From DASVRA01 sp036388855 (GTDB taxonomy: Bacteria; Pseudomonadota; Alphaproteobacteria; Caulobacterales; Caulobacteraceae): DNA of 18,859 bases. The notes beneath the pieces are model-generated. The model did no database searches. It was not told where the DNA came from and saw only the letters and a list, made by a program, of their open reading frames with translations. Shown piece by piece: positions 7,803 through 14,432 of this stretch; the stretch's first letter is position 1, and the number at the start of each line of letters is the position of its first letter. The DNA lies in contig DASVRA010000018.1 of NCBI GenBank assembly GCA_036388855.1, positions 1-18,859 on the forward strand, in the 5' to 3' direction. Both the position numbers and the translations under genes were made by a program.

Positions 7803-8545
7803 GAGGGCTTGGCCACGGCGGCTGGGGACGGCTCCGCCTCCGCGGGCTCGTCGCGCCTGATCCAGCGGCGCGCCAGCAGTCCGGCGCCGACCCACAGGGT
7901 CAGCACCAACACCAGGACCAGGGCGTTGACCAGCCACCCCCCCTTCTGGGCGTCGGCCAGGGATTTGCCGGCGGCGACCATCAGCAGGATCTTCGGGACG
8001 ATGCCGATGGCGGTGCCGATCAGGAAGTCACGGAAACGCATGGGGGCTATGCCGGCGGCCATGTTGATGGCGACGAAGGGGGCGGCGGGGACCAGCCGCA
8101 CCACCAGGCTGGCCAACAGGCCATTGCGGCCGATCAGGGCCATGAAGCGCTGCACCGCGGGGCCGGCGAAGTCGCGGAGCAGCCTGGGTCCGAAGGCGCG
8201 GCCGAGCGCGAAGCCGATGCAGGCCGAGACCATGGTGCCGATCCAGCTGTAGGCGAAGCCCAGCGTGGGGCCGAAGGTCAGCACGGCGGCGGCGATCAGC
8301 GCCACCTGCGGCACGCCTAGGAAGGCCAGCGCCGCGAAGGCGCCGATGGCGATCAGCAGCGAGACTGGGCTGTGGGCGGCGAAGCCCAGCCATTGCTCGA
8401 CCAGGGCCTCGTCCTTGTAGCCCAGCACCGCCATGCCGAAGAAGAAGATGCCGCCCACTCCCCCCGCCAGCAGGAAGGTGAGCAGCACCGTGCGCCAGGC
8501 GCTGGCGTCCATGTTGGAAAGGAAGCTGAGCAGTCGCCGCACCAT
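7799..8545 (-). CDS. TVP38/TMEM64 (VTT-domain) membrane protein
   Basis: This is an inner-membrane protein of the TVP38/TMEM64 family, related to DedA proteins; the family is associated with membrane homeostasis and lipid scrambling or transport, without a settled substrate. The 248-residue product has about six hydrophobic segments. The VTT/SNARE-associated core lies near residues 70-190, with FLGVPQVALIAAAVLTFGPT, GFALGRAFG, a VRLVPAAPFVAINMAAG stretch containing the conserved R-x-x-P, and FLIGTAIGIVPK. It starts at the ATG at 8545, with GAGG about nine bases upstream. It lies 30 bases after a lipoprotein gene and overlaps folA by four bases, indicating an operon. Confidence 0.88.
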   Translation of the reverse strand: MVRRLLSFLSNMDASAWRTVLLTFLLAGGVGGIFFFGMAVLGYKDEALVEQWLGFAAHSPVSLLIAIGAFAALAFLGVPQVALIAAAVLTFGPTLGFAYSWIGTMVSACIGFALGRAFGPRLLRDFAGPAVQRFMALIGRNGLLASLVVRLVPAAPFVAINMAAGIAPMRFRDFLIGTAIGIVPKILLMVAAGKSLADAQKGGWLVNALVLVLVLTLWVGAGLLARRWIRRDEPAEAEPSPAAVAKPS

Positions 8546-8575
8546 GGGCCTGCCTCGCCGATCACCCAGCGGCGG

Positions 8576-9001
8576 TCAAGTTCCTCCCCCGGCCGCGCAG
8601 CGGACCAGGGAGACCGGCTCGCGGAACGGGCCTTCCGAGAGGGTCAGGGTGCGCCCGCCGGCGGGGCCGAGGGTGAGCACGATGCGGCCCGGCGTAGCGA
8701 CGCCCCCTCGGGTGCAGGCGGAGTGGGCGGTGTAGCCGGCCAGGGAGGCGTCGAGTTGGTCGATGCTGCAGTCGACGCCGCCTGGACCCGCAAGGTGGGT
8801 GGAGCTGAGCCGCCAGGGCCGCTGGGCGCATTCGGCCGCTGTCCTGGCCCAGGCGCCGACGAAGGCGGGCTGGCCTTGGGCCTGGGCGGGAGAGGCGGCC
8901 TCCAGCGGGCTTTCGGCGCGTACGATGCTCTCGCGCCGGTCGCAGGCGGCGAGCGGCAGCGCAGGCAGCAAGAGGAGGGGCAGGAGCGTTCGGACAAGCA
9001 T
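8576..9001 (-). CDS. Putative lipoprotein of unknown function
   Basis: I do not recognise the family. The 141-residue product has a clear lipoprotein signal: a hydrophobic leucine-rich stretch followed by the lipobox LAAC, with lipidated Cys20. The mature part contains exactly four further cysteines (58, 78, 96, 135), which could form two disulfides in the periplasm. Aromatic and glycine positions such as FVGAWA, LAGY and GPFREPVSLVRC suggest a small beta-rich domain. It heads the minus-strand run lipoprotein, VTT protein, folA and is divergent from aspartate aminotransferase. The cysteines and signal peptide argue for a real gene despite the absence of a recognised domain. Confidence 0.75.
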   Translation of the reverse strand: MLVRTLLPLLLLPALPLAACDRRESIVRAESPLEAASPAQAQGQPAFVGAWARTAAECAQRPWRLSSTHLAGPGGVDCSIDQLDASLAGYTAHSACTRGGVATPGRIVLTLGPAGGRTLTLSEGPFREPVSLVRCAAGGGT

Positions 9002-9130
9002 TTGATACGCCTCGACCGCCCTGTGGGAAAAGGCGCTGAACGCGACGCGGTTCCGGGTTCCCGGCGATAACGGCGGGTGGCGCGGGGCGGGCGGAGTAGC
9101 TAGACCGGAGACGTCGTCCTGGAGCCGCCC

Positions 9131-10336
9131 ATGAGCCTCGAATCGGCCGCGCTGCGGCGGGTGAAGCCCTCGCCCACCATCGCCGCCAGCGCCAAGGCGC
9201 GCGAGCTGATCCGCCAGGGCCGCGACGTGATCTCGCTGGGCGCCGGCGAGCCCGACTTCGACACGCCCGACAACATCAAGGAAGCGGCGATCCGGGCGAT
9301 CCGCGAGGGCAAGACCAAATACACCGACGTGGATGGCATCCCCGAGCTGAAGGAGGCGGTGGCGGCCAAGTTTCGGCGCGAGAATGGGCTGGAGTATTCG
9401 ACCAAGCAGATCACCGTCGCGCCGGGAGGAAAGGCGGTCATCTTCAACGCCCTAATGGCGACGCTTTCGCCAGGGGATCAGGTGCTGATCCCCGCTCCCT
9501 ACTGGGTCAGCTATCCCGACATGGCGCTGCTGGCGGGCGGGGAGCCGGTGTTCGTGGCGGCCTCGGCCGAGGACGGGTTCAAGCTGAAGCCTGAGGCGCT
9601 GGACGCGGCGATCACGCCGCGCACCAAGTGGCTGATCCTCAATTCCCCGTCCAATCCCTCGGGCGCGGCCTACACGCGCGAGGAGCTCCGGGCGCTGGGG
9701 GAGGTGCTGCTACGGCATCCGCAGGTGTGGGTGTTGACCGACGACATGTACGAGCACCTGGTCTACGGCGGCTTCGCGTTCGCCACCATCGCGCAGGCGG
9801 AGCCGCGGCTCTACGACCGCACCCTGACCATGAACGGGGTGTCCAAGGCCTACGCCATGACCGGCTGGCGGATCGGCTATGCGGGAGGGCCCGAGGCGCT
9901 GATCAAGGCGATGGCCAAGCTGCAGAGCCAGACGACCTCCAACCCCACCTCGATCTCGCAGTGGGCGGCGGTGGAGGCGCTGAACGGGCCGCAGGACTTC
10001 ATCTCCGAGCGGGCCAAGGTGTTCGAGCAGCGGCGCGACCTGGTGGTTTCGATGCTGTGCCAGGCGCACGGGCTGGACTGCCCTCGGCCCGAGGGCGCCT
10101 TTTACGTCTACCCCTCCTGCGCCGGGCTGATCGGCAAGCGCTCGCCCTCGGGCAAGGTGCTGGAGAGCGACGAGGACGTGACGGTGGAGCTCCTGGAGCG
10201 CGAGGGCGTGGCGGTGGTTCACGGCGCCGCGTTCGGCCTGTCGCCGTTCTTCCGCATCTCCTACGCCACCTCCACCGAGGTGCTGGAGGAGGCGTGCCGG
10301 CGCATTCAACGGTTCTGCGCGGAACTGGCGGCCTAG
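9131..10336 (+). CDS. aatA: Aspartate aminotransferase (class I, Ib-type)
   Basis: This PLP-dependent enzyme transfers amino groups between aspartate and 2-oxoglutarate; related Ib-type enzymes can also use prephenate. The 401-residue product has the fold type I pattern: ISLGAGEPDFDTP, KYTDVDGIPELKEAV, APYWVSYPDM, ILNSPSNPSGAAY, DDMYEHLVYGG, PLP lysine Lys239 in NGVSKAYAMTGWRIGY, and the C-terminal FFRISYATS arginine. The ATG at 9131 follows GGAG (9121-9124) at good spacing. It is divergent from the lipoprotein gene, with about 130 bases between. The next gene, a DUF4142 lipoprotein, starts 65 bases downstream on the same strand. Sequence alone does not settle prephenate activity. Confidence 0.95.
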   Translation: MSLESAALRRVKPSPTIAASAKARELIRQGRDVISLGAGEPDFDTPDNIKEAAIRAIREGKTKYTDVDGIPELKEAVAAKFRRENGLEYSTKQITVAPGGKAVIFNALMATLSPGDQVLIPAPYWVSYPDMALLAGGEPVFVAASAEDGFKLKPEALDAAITPRTKWLILNSPSNPSGAAYTREELRALGEVLLRHPQVWVLTDDMYEHLVYGGFAFATIAQAEPRLYDRTLTMNGVSKAYAMTGWRIGYAGGPEALIKAMAKLQSQTTSNPTSISQWAAVEALNGPQDFISERAKVFEQRRDLVVSMLCQAHGLDCPRPEGAFYVYPSCAGLIGKRSPSGKVLESDEDVTVELLEREGVAVVHGAAFGLSPFFRISYATSTEVLEEACRRIQRFCAELAA

Positions 10337-10401
10337 CAAAGGCTAAGCCCCGGAACGCCGCTCGGCGGCCGCCGTTTCCGTCAGGAACCGGAGATACCCA
10401 A

Positions 10402-10983
10402 ATGAAGAAGCTGCTGTTTTGCGCCGCCGGCGCGGCCCTCTTGAGCGCCTGCGCCAGCGACTACGGCCCGCCGCCTCCGCCGATGGCGGGGCCGCCTCCG
10501 CCGCCGATGGGCGGCGACAGGATGCCCATGCCGCCGATGCCGACCGATGCGCCGGGCTATGTGGCCATGGCCGGGGCCAGCGACATGTTCGAGATCCAGT
10601 CCGGGCAGCTGGCGCTGCAGCGTTCGCGTGACCCGCAGGTGCGGGCCTTCGCCCAGATGCTGGTCGCCGACCATAACATGACCACCAGCGAGGTTATGCG
10701 AGCGGCGAGCGCGGCGCGCGTGCCGGCCGGGCCGCCGATGTTGACGCCCGAGCAGCAGACCATGCTCGACCGAATGCAGCGGGCCTCGCCCGCCGAGTTC
10801 GACCTGGTGTTCGCCCGCAACCAGGTGCACGCGCACCGCATGGCGCTGGCCCTGCACCAGACCTACGCCGCCCGCGGCGACGCGCCGCCGCTGCGCGCGG
10901 TGGCGGCCCGAGCCGTGCCGGTCGTGCAGGGGCACCTGCAGCAGGCGCGCGGTCTGCGCGGCGCCGAGCGCGCCGGCGGCTAG
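10402..10983 (+). CDS. DUF4142 lipoprotein
   Basis: This is an envelope lipoprotein with a DUF4142 domain, a helical ferritin-like fold of unknown function common in alphaproteobacteria. The signal sequence MKKLLFCAAGAALLSAC ends in a lipobox with Cys17. A proline-rich tether of about 30 residues follows (PPPPPM twice, then MPMPPMP), suggesting a spacer that holds the domain away from the membrane. The DUF4142 part covers about residues 55-185, with MFEIQSGQLALQRSRDPQVR, FAQMLVADHNMTTSE and HAHRMALALHQTYA. Start support is GGAG at 10390-10393. It ends with TAG overlapping the TAG of the opposite-strand prenyl synthase. Confidence 0.9.
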   Translation: MKKLLFCAAGAALLSACASDYGPPPPPMAGPPPPPMGGDRMPMPPMPTDAPGYVAMAGASDMFEIQSGQLALQRSRDPQVRAFAQMLVADHNMTTSEVMRAASAARVPAGPPMLTPEQQTMLDRMQRASPAEFDLVFARNQVHAHRMALALHQTYAARGDAPPLRAVAARAVPVVQGHLQQARGLRGAERAGG

Positions 10984-12020
10984 GCCGGGCGGCTGACGGC
11001 GAAGTCGGCGAGGGAGGCTAGCGCCGCCTTCCATTCGCCGGCGGGCAGTGGCCGCAGCGCCGCCTTGGCGCGGACGGCATAGGCCGCGGCGCGCTCTAGG
11101 GTGGTGTCGAGCGCGCCCGTGCCGATGACGATTTCGCGCGCGCGGCGGAAGTCGGCCTCGGTCTGCTCCAGGCGTCCGACGGCACGCTCCCAGAACTCGG
11201 CTTCGCGCGGGCCCGAGCGGCTCATGGCGATCAGCAGGGGCAGGGTGGCCTTGCCCTCGCGGAAGTCGTCGCCGGTGTTCTTGCCCAGCGTCTCCGACGC
11301 GCCGCCGTAGTCGAGCACGTCGTCGGTGAGCTGGAAGGAGAGACCGAGGTTGAGGCCGTACGCGCGCAGTGCGGCCGCCTGCGCCGCGCCTGCGCCGGCG
11401 GAAACGGCGCCGGCCTCGGCGGCGGCGGCGAACAGCTCTGCCGTCTTGGCCCCGATGATCTCCAGGTAGGTGTCCTGAGCAAGCGCCAAGTCGTGGGCGC
11501 GCGTGAGCTGCAGCACCTCGCCTTCGGCGATCACGCTTGAGGCGCGGGAAAGGATTTCGAGCGCGCGCATCGAGCCAGTCTCGACCATCAGTTCAAAGGC
11601 GCGGGCGAACAGGAAATCGCCAACCAGGACGCTGGTTGCGCCGCCCCAGATCAGGTGGGCGGCCACCTTGCCCCGGCGCAGGCGCGAGGCGTCGACCACG
11701 TCATCGTGGAGCAGGGTGGCGGTGTGGATGAACTCCACTGCGGCGGCGAGCTTCAGGCCTTCGTCGCCGGTTCCCCCGCAGATGCGCGCGCCGGCGATGG
11801 CCACCAGGGGGCGCAACCGCTTGCCGCCGGCGGAGATCAGGTGCTCGGCCAAGGCCGGGATCACCGGGACTTCGCTGCGCATACGATCAGAGATCAGCCG
11901 GTCGACGGCGGCCATGTCGCGCGCGGCCAGCGTCGCCAGCGGGTCGGCCGAACCCGGCGTCCGGGGCGGCTCGCGGAGCGCGGCCGGGGCGAAGGCGGCG
12001 ATGGCGCGGGCGGCGTCCAA
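10980..12020 (-). CDS. ispB: Long-chain polyprenyl diphosphate synthase
   Basis: This trans-prenyltransferase makes the long isoprenoid tail of ubiquinone (octa- to decaprenyl; decaprenyl is usual in Caulobacterales, so C50 is my inference). With the TTG start at 12020 it has 346 residues. GGKRLRPL lies near residue 65. The first aspartate-rich motif is in HTATLLHDDVVDASRLRRG (DDVVD at 106-110), and the second is in LSFQLTDDVLDYGG (DDVLD at 233-237). GKNTGDDFREGKATLPLL completes the active site. A longer frame to 12128 crosses into the divergent methyltransferase and lacks a family match. GGAG at 12030-12027, six bases before the TTG, fixes the start. The residues before the first motif match long-chain rather than farnesyl synthases. 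Confidence 0.93.
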   Translation of the reverse strand: MDAARAIAAFAPAALREPPRTPGSADPLATLAARDMAAVDRLISDRMRSEVPVIPALAEHLISAGGKRLRPLVAIAGARICGGTGDEGLKLAAAVEFIHTATLLHDDVVDASRLRRGKVAAHLIWGGATSVLVGDFLFARAFELMVETGSMRALEILSRASSVIAEGEVLQLTRAHDLALAQDTYLEIIGAKTAELFAAAAEAGAVSAGAGAAQAAALRAYGLNLGLSFQLTDDVLDYGGASETLGKNTGDDFREGKATLPLLIAMSRSGPREAEFWERAVGRLEQTEADFRRAREIVIGTGALDTTLERAAAYAVRAKAALRPLPAGEWKAALASLADFAVSRPA

Positions 12021-12030
12021 GCAAGGCTCC
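12018..12030 (-). promoter_or_regulatory. Ribosome binding site selecting a TTG start
   Basis: On the minus strand, GGAG (12030-12027) is followed by six bases and then TTG (12020-12018). This decides the start of the polyprenyl synthase, because the only ATG upstream in frame lies inside the divergent methyltransferase gene. Confidence 0.7.
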
Positions 12031-12091
12031 CGTTGCGGCAGGCTCTCCCGCCGGATTAGGTCACGGGGCCGTTCACGACAAGCCGCAAGCC

Positions 12092-12874
12092 ATGCCCGAA
12101 CCCGTGCCCGAGAGCTACGTCCCTCCATTCAGCGAGGATGCGCTGATGGGCGGGCGCGTGCGCCTGCGCCAGCCGCTGAAGGGCTACCGCGCCGGCATGG
12201 ACGCGGCGCTGCTGGCCGCCGCCGTCGACGCGGCGGGCGGTGACCGGGCGTTGGAAGCCGGATGCGGGGCCGGCGCGGCGTTGTTCCAGGCGGCGGCGCG
12301 GGCGCCGGGCGCCCTGTTCACCGGCGTCGAGCGCGACTTGTCCGCCCTGGCGCTGGCCGAGCAGAACGTGGCGCTGAATGGCGTCGAGGGGCGGGTGGCG
12401 GTGCGCGCGGGCGACGTGGGACGGGGCTTTGCGGGACAGGGTTTCCTCAAGCCCGGCGAACCGCCCTTCGACCTCGCCTTCGCCAACCCGCCGTTTTTCG
12501 ACGATCCGGCGGCTCTGCGCGGCCCGGCTCCGGCCAAGCAGGGGGCGTGGATCGCGGATGCCGGGCTGGATGCCTGGACCCGATTCCTCCTGCGCGCGGT
12601 GCGCGAGGGCGGTCGGGTGGTGATGATCCACCGCGCCGAGCGGTTGTTCGACGTGCTGGCGCTGCTCGGGACGCAGGCCGGCTCGTTCCAGGTGCGCCCG
12701 GTTCACCCGTTCGCCGACGCCCCGGCCAAGCGCGTGCTGGTGCGCGCGGTCAAGGGCGGAAAGGCCCCGCTGGTCCTCCACCCGCCCCTGGTGCTGCACG
12801 ACCGCGGCGGCGCCAAGCACACGGAAGAGGCGGAGGCGGTGCTGCGGGGGGAGGCAGGGCTCGGCTGGGCCTAG
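12092..12874 (+). CDS. TrmN6-type tRNA (adenine-N6) methyltransferase
   Basis: This is an S-adenosylmethionine-dependent N6-adenine methyltransferase of the COG4123 type. The best-known member, YfiC/TrmN6, methylates adenine 37 of tRNA1(Val). The 260-residue product has motif I as ALEAGCGAGAALF (residues 53-65), the acidic ribose-binding ERD near 80, and motif IV NPPFF (132-136), the N6-adenine signature. LRQPLKGYRAGMDAALLAA near 25-43 is the characteristic N-terminal segment of this group. It is divergent from the polyprenyl synthase, with 71 bases between the starts, and no strong Shine-Dalgarno is visible. Its stop overlaps the next gene's stop via CTAG. The exact tRNA target cannot be read from sequence. 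Confidence 0.88.
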   Translation: MPEPVPESYVPPFSEDALMGGRVRLRQPLKGYRAGMDAALLAAAVDAAGGDRALEAGCGAGAALFQAAARAPGALFTGVERDLSALALAEQNVALNGVEGRVAVRAGDVGRGFAGQGFLKPGEPPFDLAFANPPFFDDPAALRGPAPAKQGAWIADAGLDAWTRFLLRAVREGGRVVMIHRAERLFDVLALLGTQAGSFQVRPVHPFADAPAKRVLVRAVKGGKAPLVLHPPLVLHDRGGAKHTEEAEAVLRGEAGLGWA

Positions 12875-13434
12875 TCGCTGTAGAGCTTGATCGCCTCTAG
12901 GCAGAGCTGCAGGCCGGTGAGGTCGGTCTTGGGCTGGGGCGTGACGATCACGTAGAGGCGGCGGGCCTCGGCCCAGAGCATCAGCGATTCGGGCAGGCCG
13001 AAGTCCTCGATCTCGTATCCCTGGCCGTCGCGCCAGAGGCCGTCATCGGCGGCCTCGGCGCCTTCATAGCTCTCGATCCGGACCGCCAGTTCGACCTCCT
13101 CCTCATTGGCCACGTTGAGATAGGCGAACAGGGGCTTGCCCTGGCCGGCGGCGAAGCCGGCCTCGAATGTCGTGACAGGATCTGCGGCCGGGCCGCGGAA
13201 AGGGGTGAGATTGGCGATGATGGCGTCGGCCTCGCGCAGGCGGCCCATGCGATGGGTGTAAATCTCGCGGGCCATGGCTTCGGAAGGGTCCTGCTCGACC
13301 AGCCCGGACGCCTCGGCCGTCAACGGCGTCAGACCAGCGGCCAGGCATAGGGCGCGCTGGTCGGCGAGCAGGCCGTCGGCGCCGGCGAGCGTCGATTGGG
13401 GGCCGGCGAGGTAGACGCGGTCGATGCGGCGCAT
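12871..13434 (-). CDS. Nucleoside 2-deoxyribosyltransferase-like protein
   Basis: The protein belongs to the nucleoside 2-deoxyribosyltransferase family (Pfam NDT type), enzymes that exchange or hydrolyse the base of deoxynucleosides. The 187-residue sequence begins with VYLAGPQS, the nucleotide-binding start of the fold, and has DAIIANLTPFRGPAADP (from Asp70) and TTFEAGFAAGQGKPLFAY, with Glu91 in the place of the catalytic nucleophile. The C-terminal half (about 110-187) carries an acidic insertion (ESYEGAEAADDGLWRDG) and IEDFGLPESLMLW. Some relatives are DNPH1-like hydrolases acting on nucleoside monophosphates, so the substrate is open. The gene is monocistronic on this view and overlaps the methyltransferase stop. 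Confidence 0.85.
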   Translation of the reverse strand: MRRIDRVYLAGPQSTLAGADGLLADQRALCLAAGLTPLTAEASGLVEQDPSEAMAREIYTHRMGRLREADAIIANLTPFRGPAADPVTTFEAGFAAGQGKPLFAYLNVANEEEVELAVRIESYEGAEAADDGLWRDGQGYEIEDFGLPESLMLWAEARRLYVIVTPQPKTDLTGLQLCLEAIKLYSD

Positions 13435-13481
13435 GAACGGACTAATCGCGGCAGGGCGGCGCGGGCGTCAAGCAGGCATGC

Positions 13482-13520
13482 AAAAGCCCCGGGAGCGGGG
13501 GGTGGCTTGCTCCCGGGGCT
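13482..13520 (-). terminator. Terminator of the first RcnB-like gene
   Basis: A perfect 12-bp stem, AGCCCCGGGAGC (13485-13496) with GCTCCCGGGGCT (13509-13520), encloses a 12-base loop. Read on the minus strand it ends in a T-run (13485-13482) and lies 22 bases after the stop at 13542. An 11-bp core of the stem is identical to the terminator of the second RcnB-like gene. Confidence 0.88.
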
Positions 13521-13541
13521 CCGGCAGACGTGCGGGGCGGC

Positions 13542-14273
13542 TTAGTAGTAGAAGGCGCCCGACACCACCTGCATAACCCGCCCGTTGCGCGGATTAACCA
13601 GCAGGATGTCCGGACCGACGCGGATCCAGACGTAGCCGTAGGGGGGCTCGTACAGGTCGTACGACCACCAGTTGTTGATGAAGTAGTTCGACAGGAAGAA
13701 GGCGCTCGGCAGGATCATGCCGTAGCTCCAGCGCCGGTAGCCCCAGCCGTAGGGCCAGCGGTAGGCCGGCGCGTACCAGCGGCGGTAGGCCGGCGTGTAC
13801 CAGTGGCTGCGCCACCAGTAGCGGTCGTTCACCCAAGGCCCGCGGCCGCCGCGCCAGTCGCGCCAGTAGTTGCCGTGCTGCCAGCGTCTGTCGATGCGGT
13901 TGTCGTTGTTGCGATCGAAGCGGCGGTCGATGTCGCCGTTGCGGTTGCGGTCGAAGCGCCGGTCGAGGAAGTCGTTGTTGTTGCGGTCGAAGCGGCGGTC
14001 GATCTGGCCGTCGCGGTTGCGGTCGAAGCGCCGGTCGACGCGGCCGTTGTGGTTGAAGTCGCCATGGCGGTAGTCGTAGCGGGCGCCGCCCATCCGCTGT
14101 TGCGAGGGGGCTGGGGCGCGGGCGCGTTGGGGCGCGGGGGCGCTGAAGCGTTGAGCGGCCACGGAGCGGCCGCCGCCGCTTCCGCCCCTGCGGTCACCGC
14201 CGCGGGACTGCGCTGCGGCGACATCGGCCGCCAGCAGGCTCAAGGCCGTGGCGGCGAGTAGCATGCGTTTCAT
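13542..14273 (-). CDS. RcnB-like periplasmic protein with Asp/Asn repeat region
   Basis: This is a secreted protein with an RcnB-type C-terminal domain. RcnB itself is a periplasmic factor of nickel/cobalt homeostasis in E. coli; metal involvement here is inferred. The 243-residue product has a signal peptide (residues 1-21, ADVAAA cleavage region), a basic Gly/Ser/Pro linker, five tandem 12-residue units (72-131) and a Trp/Tyr/Arg-rich RcnB domain (about 135-243). That domain includes FLSNYFINNWWSYDL, PPYGYVWIRVGPDILLV and GRVMQVV. The start is the ATG at 14273, with AAGGAGA at 14285-14279; a longer frame to 14420 crosses the terminator of the neighbouring gene. It has its own promoter region and terminator, so it is probably transcribed singly. 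It is a paralogue of the next gene. Confidence 0.88.
   Translation of the reverse strand: MKRMLLAATALSLLAADVAAAQSRGGDRRGGSGGGRSVAAQRFSAPAPQRARAPAPSQQRMGGARYDYRHGDFNHNGRVDRRFDRNRDGQIDRRFDRNNNDFLDRRFDRNRNGDIDRRFDRNNDNRIDRRWQHGNYWRDWRGGRGPWVNDRYWWRSHWYTPAYRRWYAPAYRWPYGWGYRRWSYGMILPSAFFLSNYFINNWWSYDLYEPPYGYVWIRVGPDILLVNPRNGRVMQVVSGAFYY
13881..14060 (-). repeat. Five tandem 36-bp units encoding EF-hand-loop-like 12-mers
   Basis: Five contiguous 12-residue units run D-x-N-x-(N/D)-(G/D/N)-x-(V/I/L)-D-R-R-(F/W). Examples are DFNHNGRVDRRF, DRNRDGQIDRRF and DRNRNGDIDRRF. Positions 1, 3, 5, 6, 8 and 9 match a calcium-binding EF-hand loop. Position 12 is Phe or Trp instead of Glu, and no helices separate the loops. 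Confidence 0.85.
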
Positions 14274-14348
14274 GTTGCTCTCCTTGGCCACAAAGGCTCC
14301 AGACGGACTTCTGGCGGTGGCTTGGGCCGATCTATCCGCCGAGCCACC

Positions 14349-14364
14349 TGAACCGGAGTTGAAT
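14349..14364 (-). promoter_or_regulatory. Direct-repeat operator upstream of first RcnB-like gene
   Basis: Minus-strand ATTCA, six bases, GTTCA: two half-sites with an 11-bp period, 76-91 bases upstream of the ATG. A -10-like TAGATC (14334-14329) follows 14 bases after the second half-site. The arrangement is nearly the same as that at 15333-15348. Confidence 0.5.
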
Positions 14365-14381
14365 GAGTTAATCAGAAATGA

Positions 14382-14411
14382 AGAAGCCCCGGGAGCGGCT
14401 GCTCCCGGGGC
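14382..14411 (-). terminator. Terminator of the second RcnB-like gene
   Basis: An 11-bp perfect stem, GCCCCGGGAGC (14386-14396) with GCTCCCGGGGC (14401-14411), has a 4-base loop. On the minus strand it is followed by TTCTT. It lies 21 bases after the stop at 14433. The stem sequence is identical to that of the terminator at 13482-13520. Confidence 0.85.
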
Positions 14412-14432
14412 CGACTTCACGCCTTCCAGGCC

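Noticed and set aside
13881..14060. Regular repeats that might suggest a CRISPR array
   Set aside because: The 36-bp units abut without spacers and encode an in-frame protein repeat.
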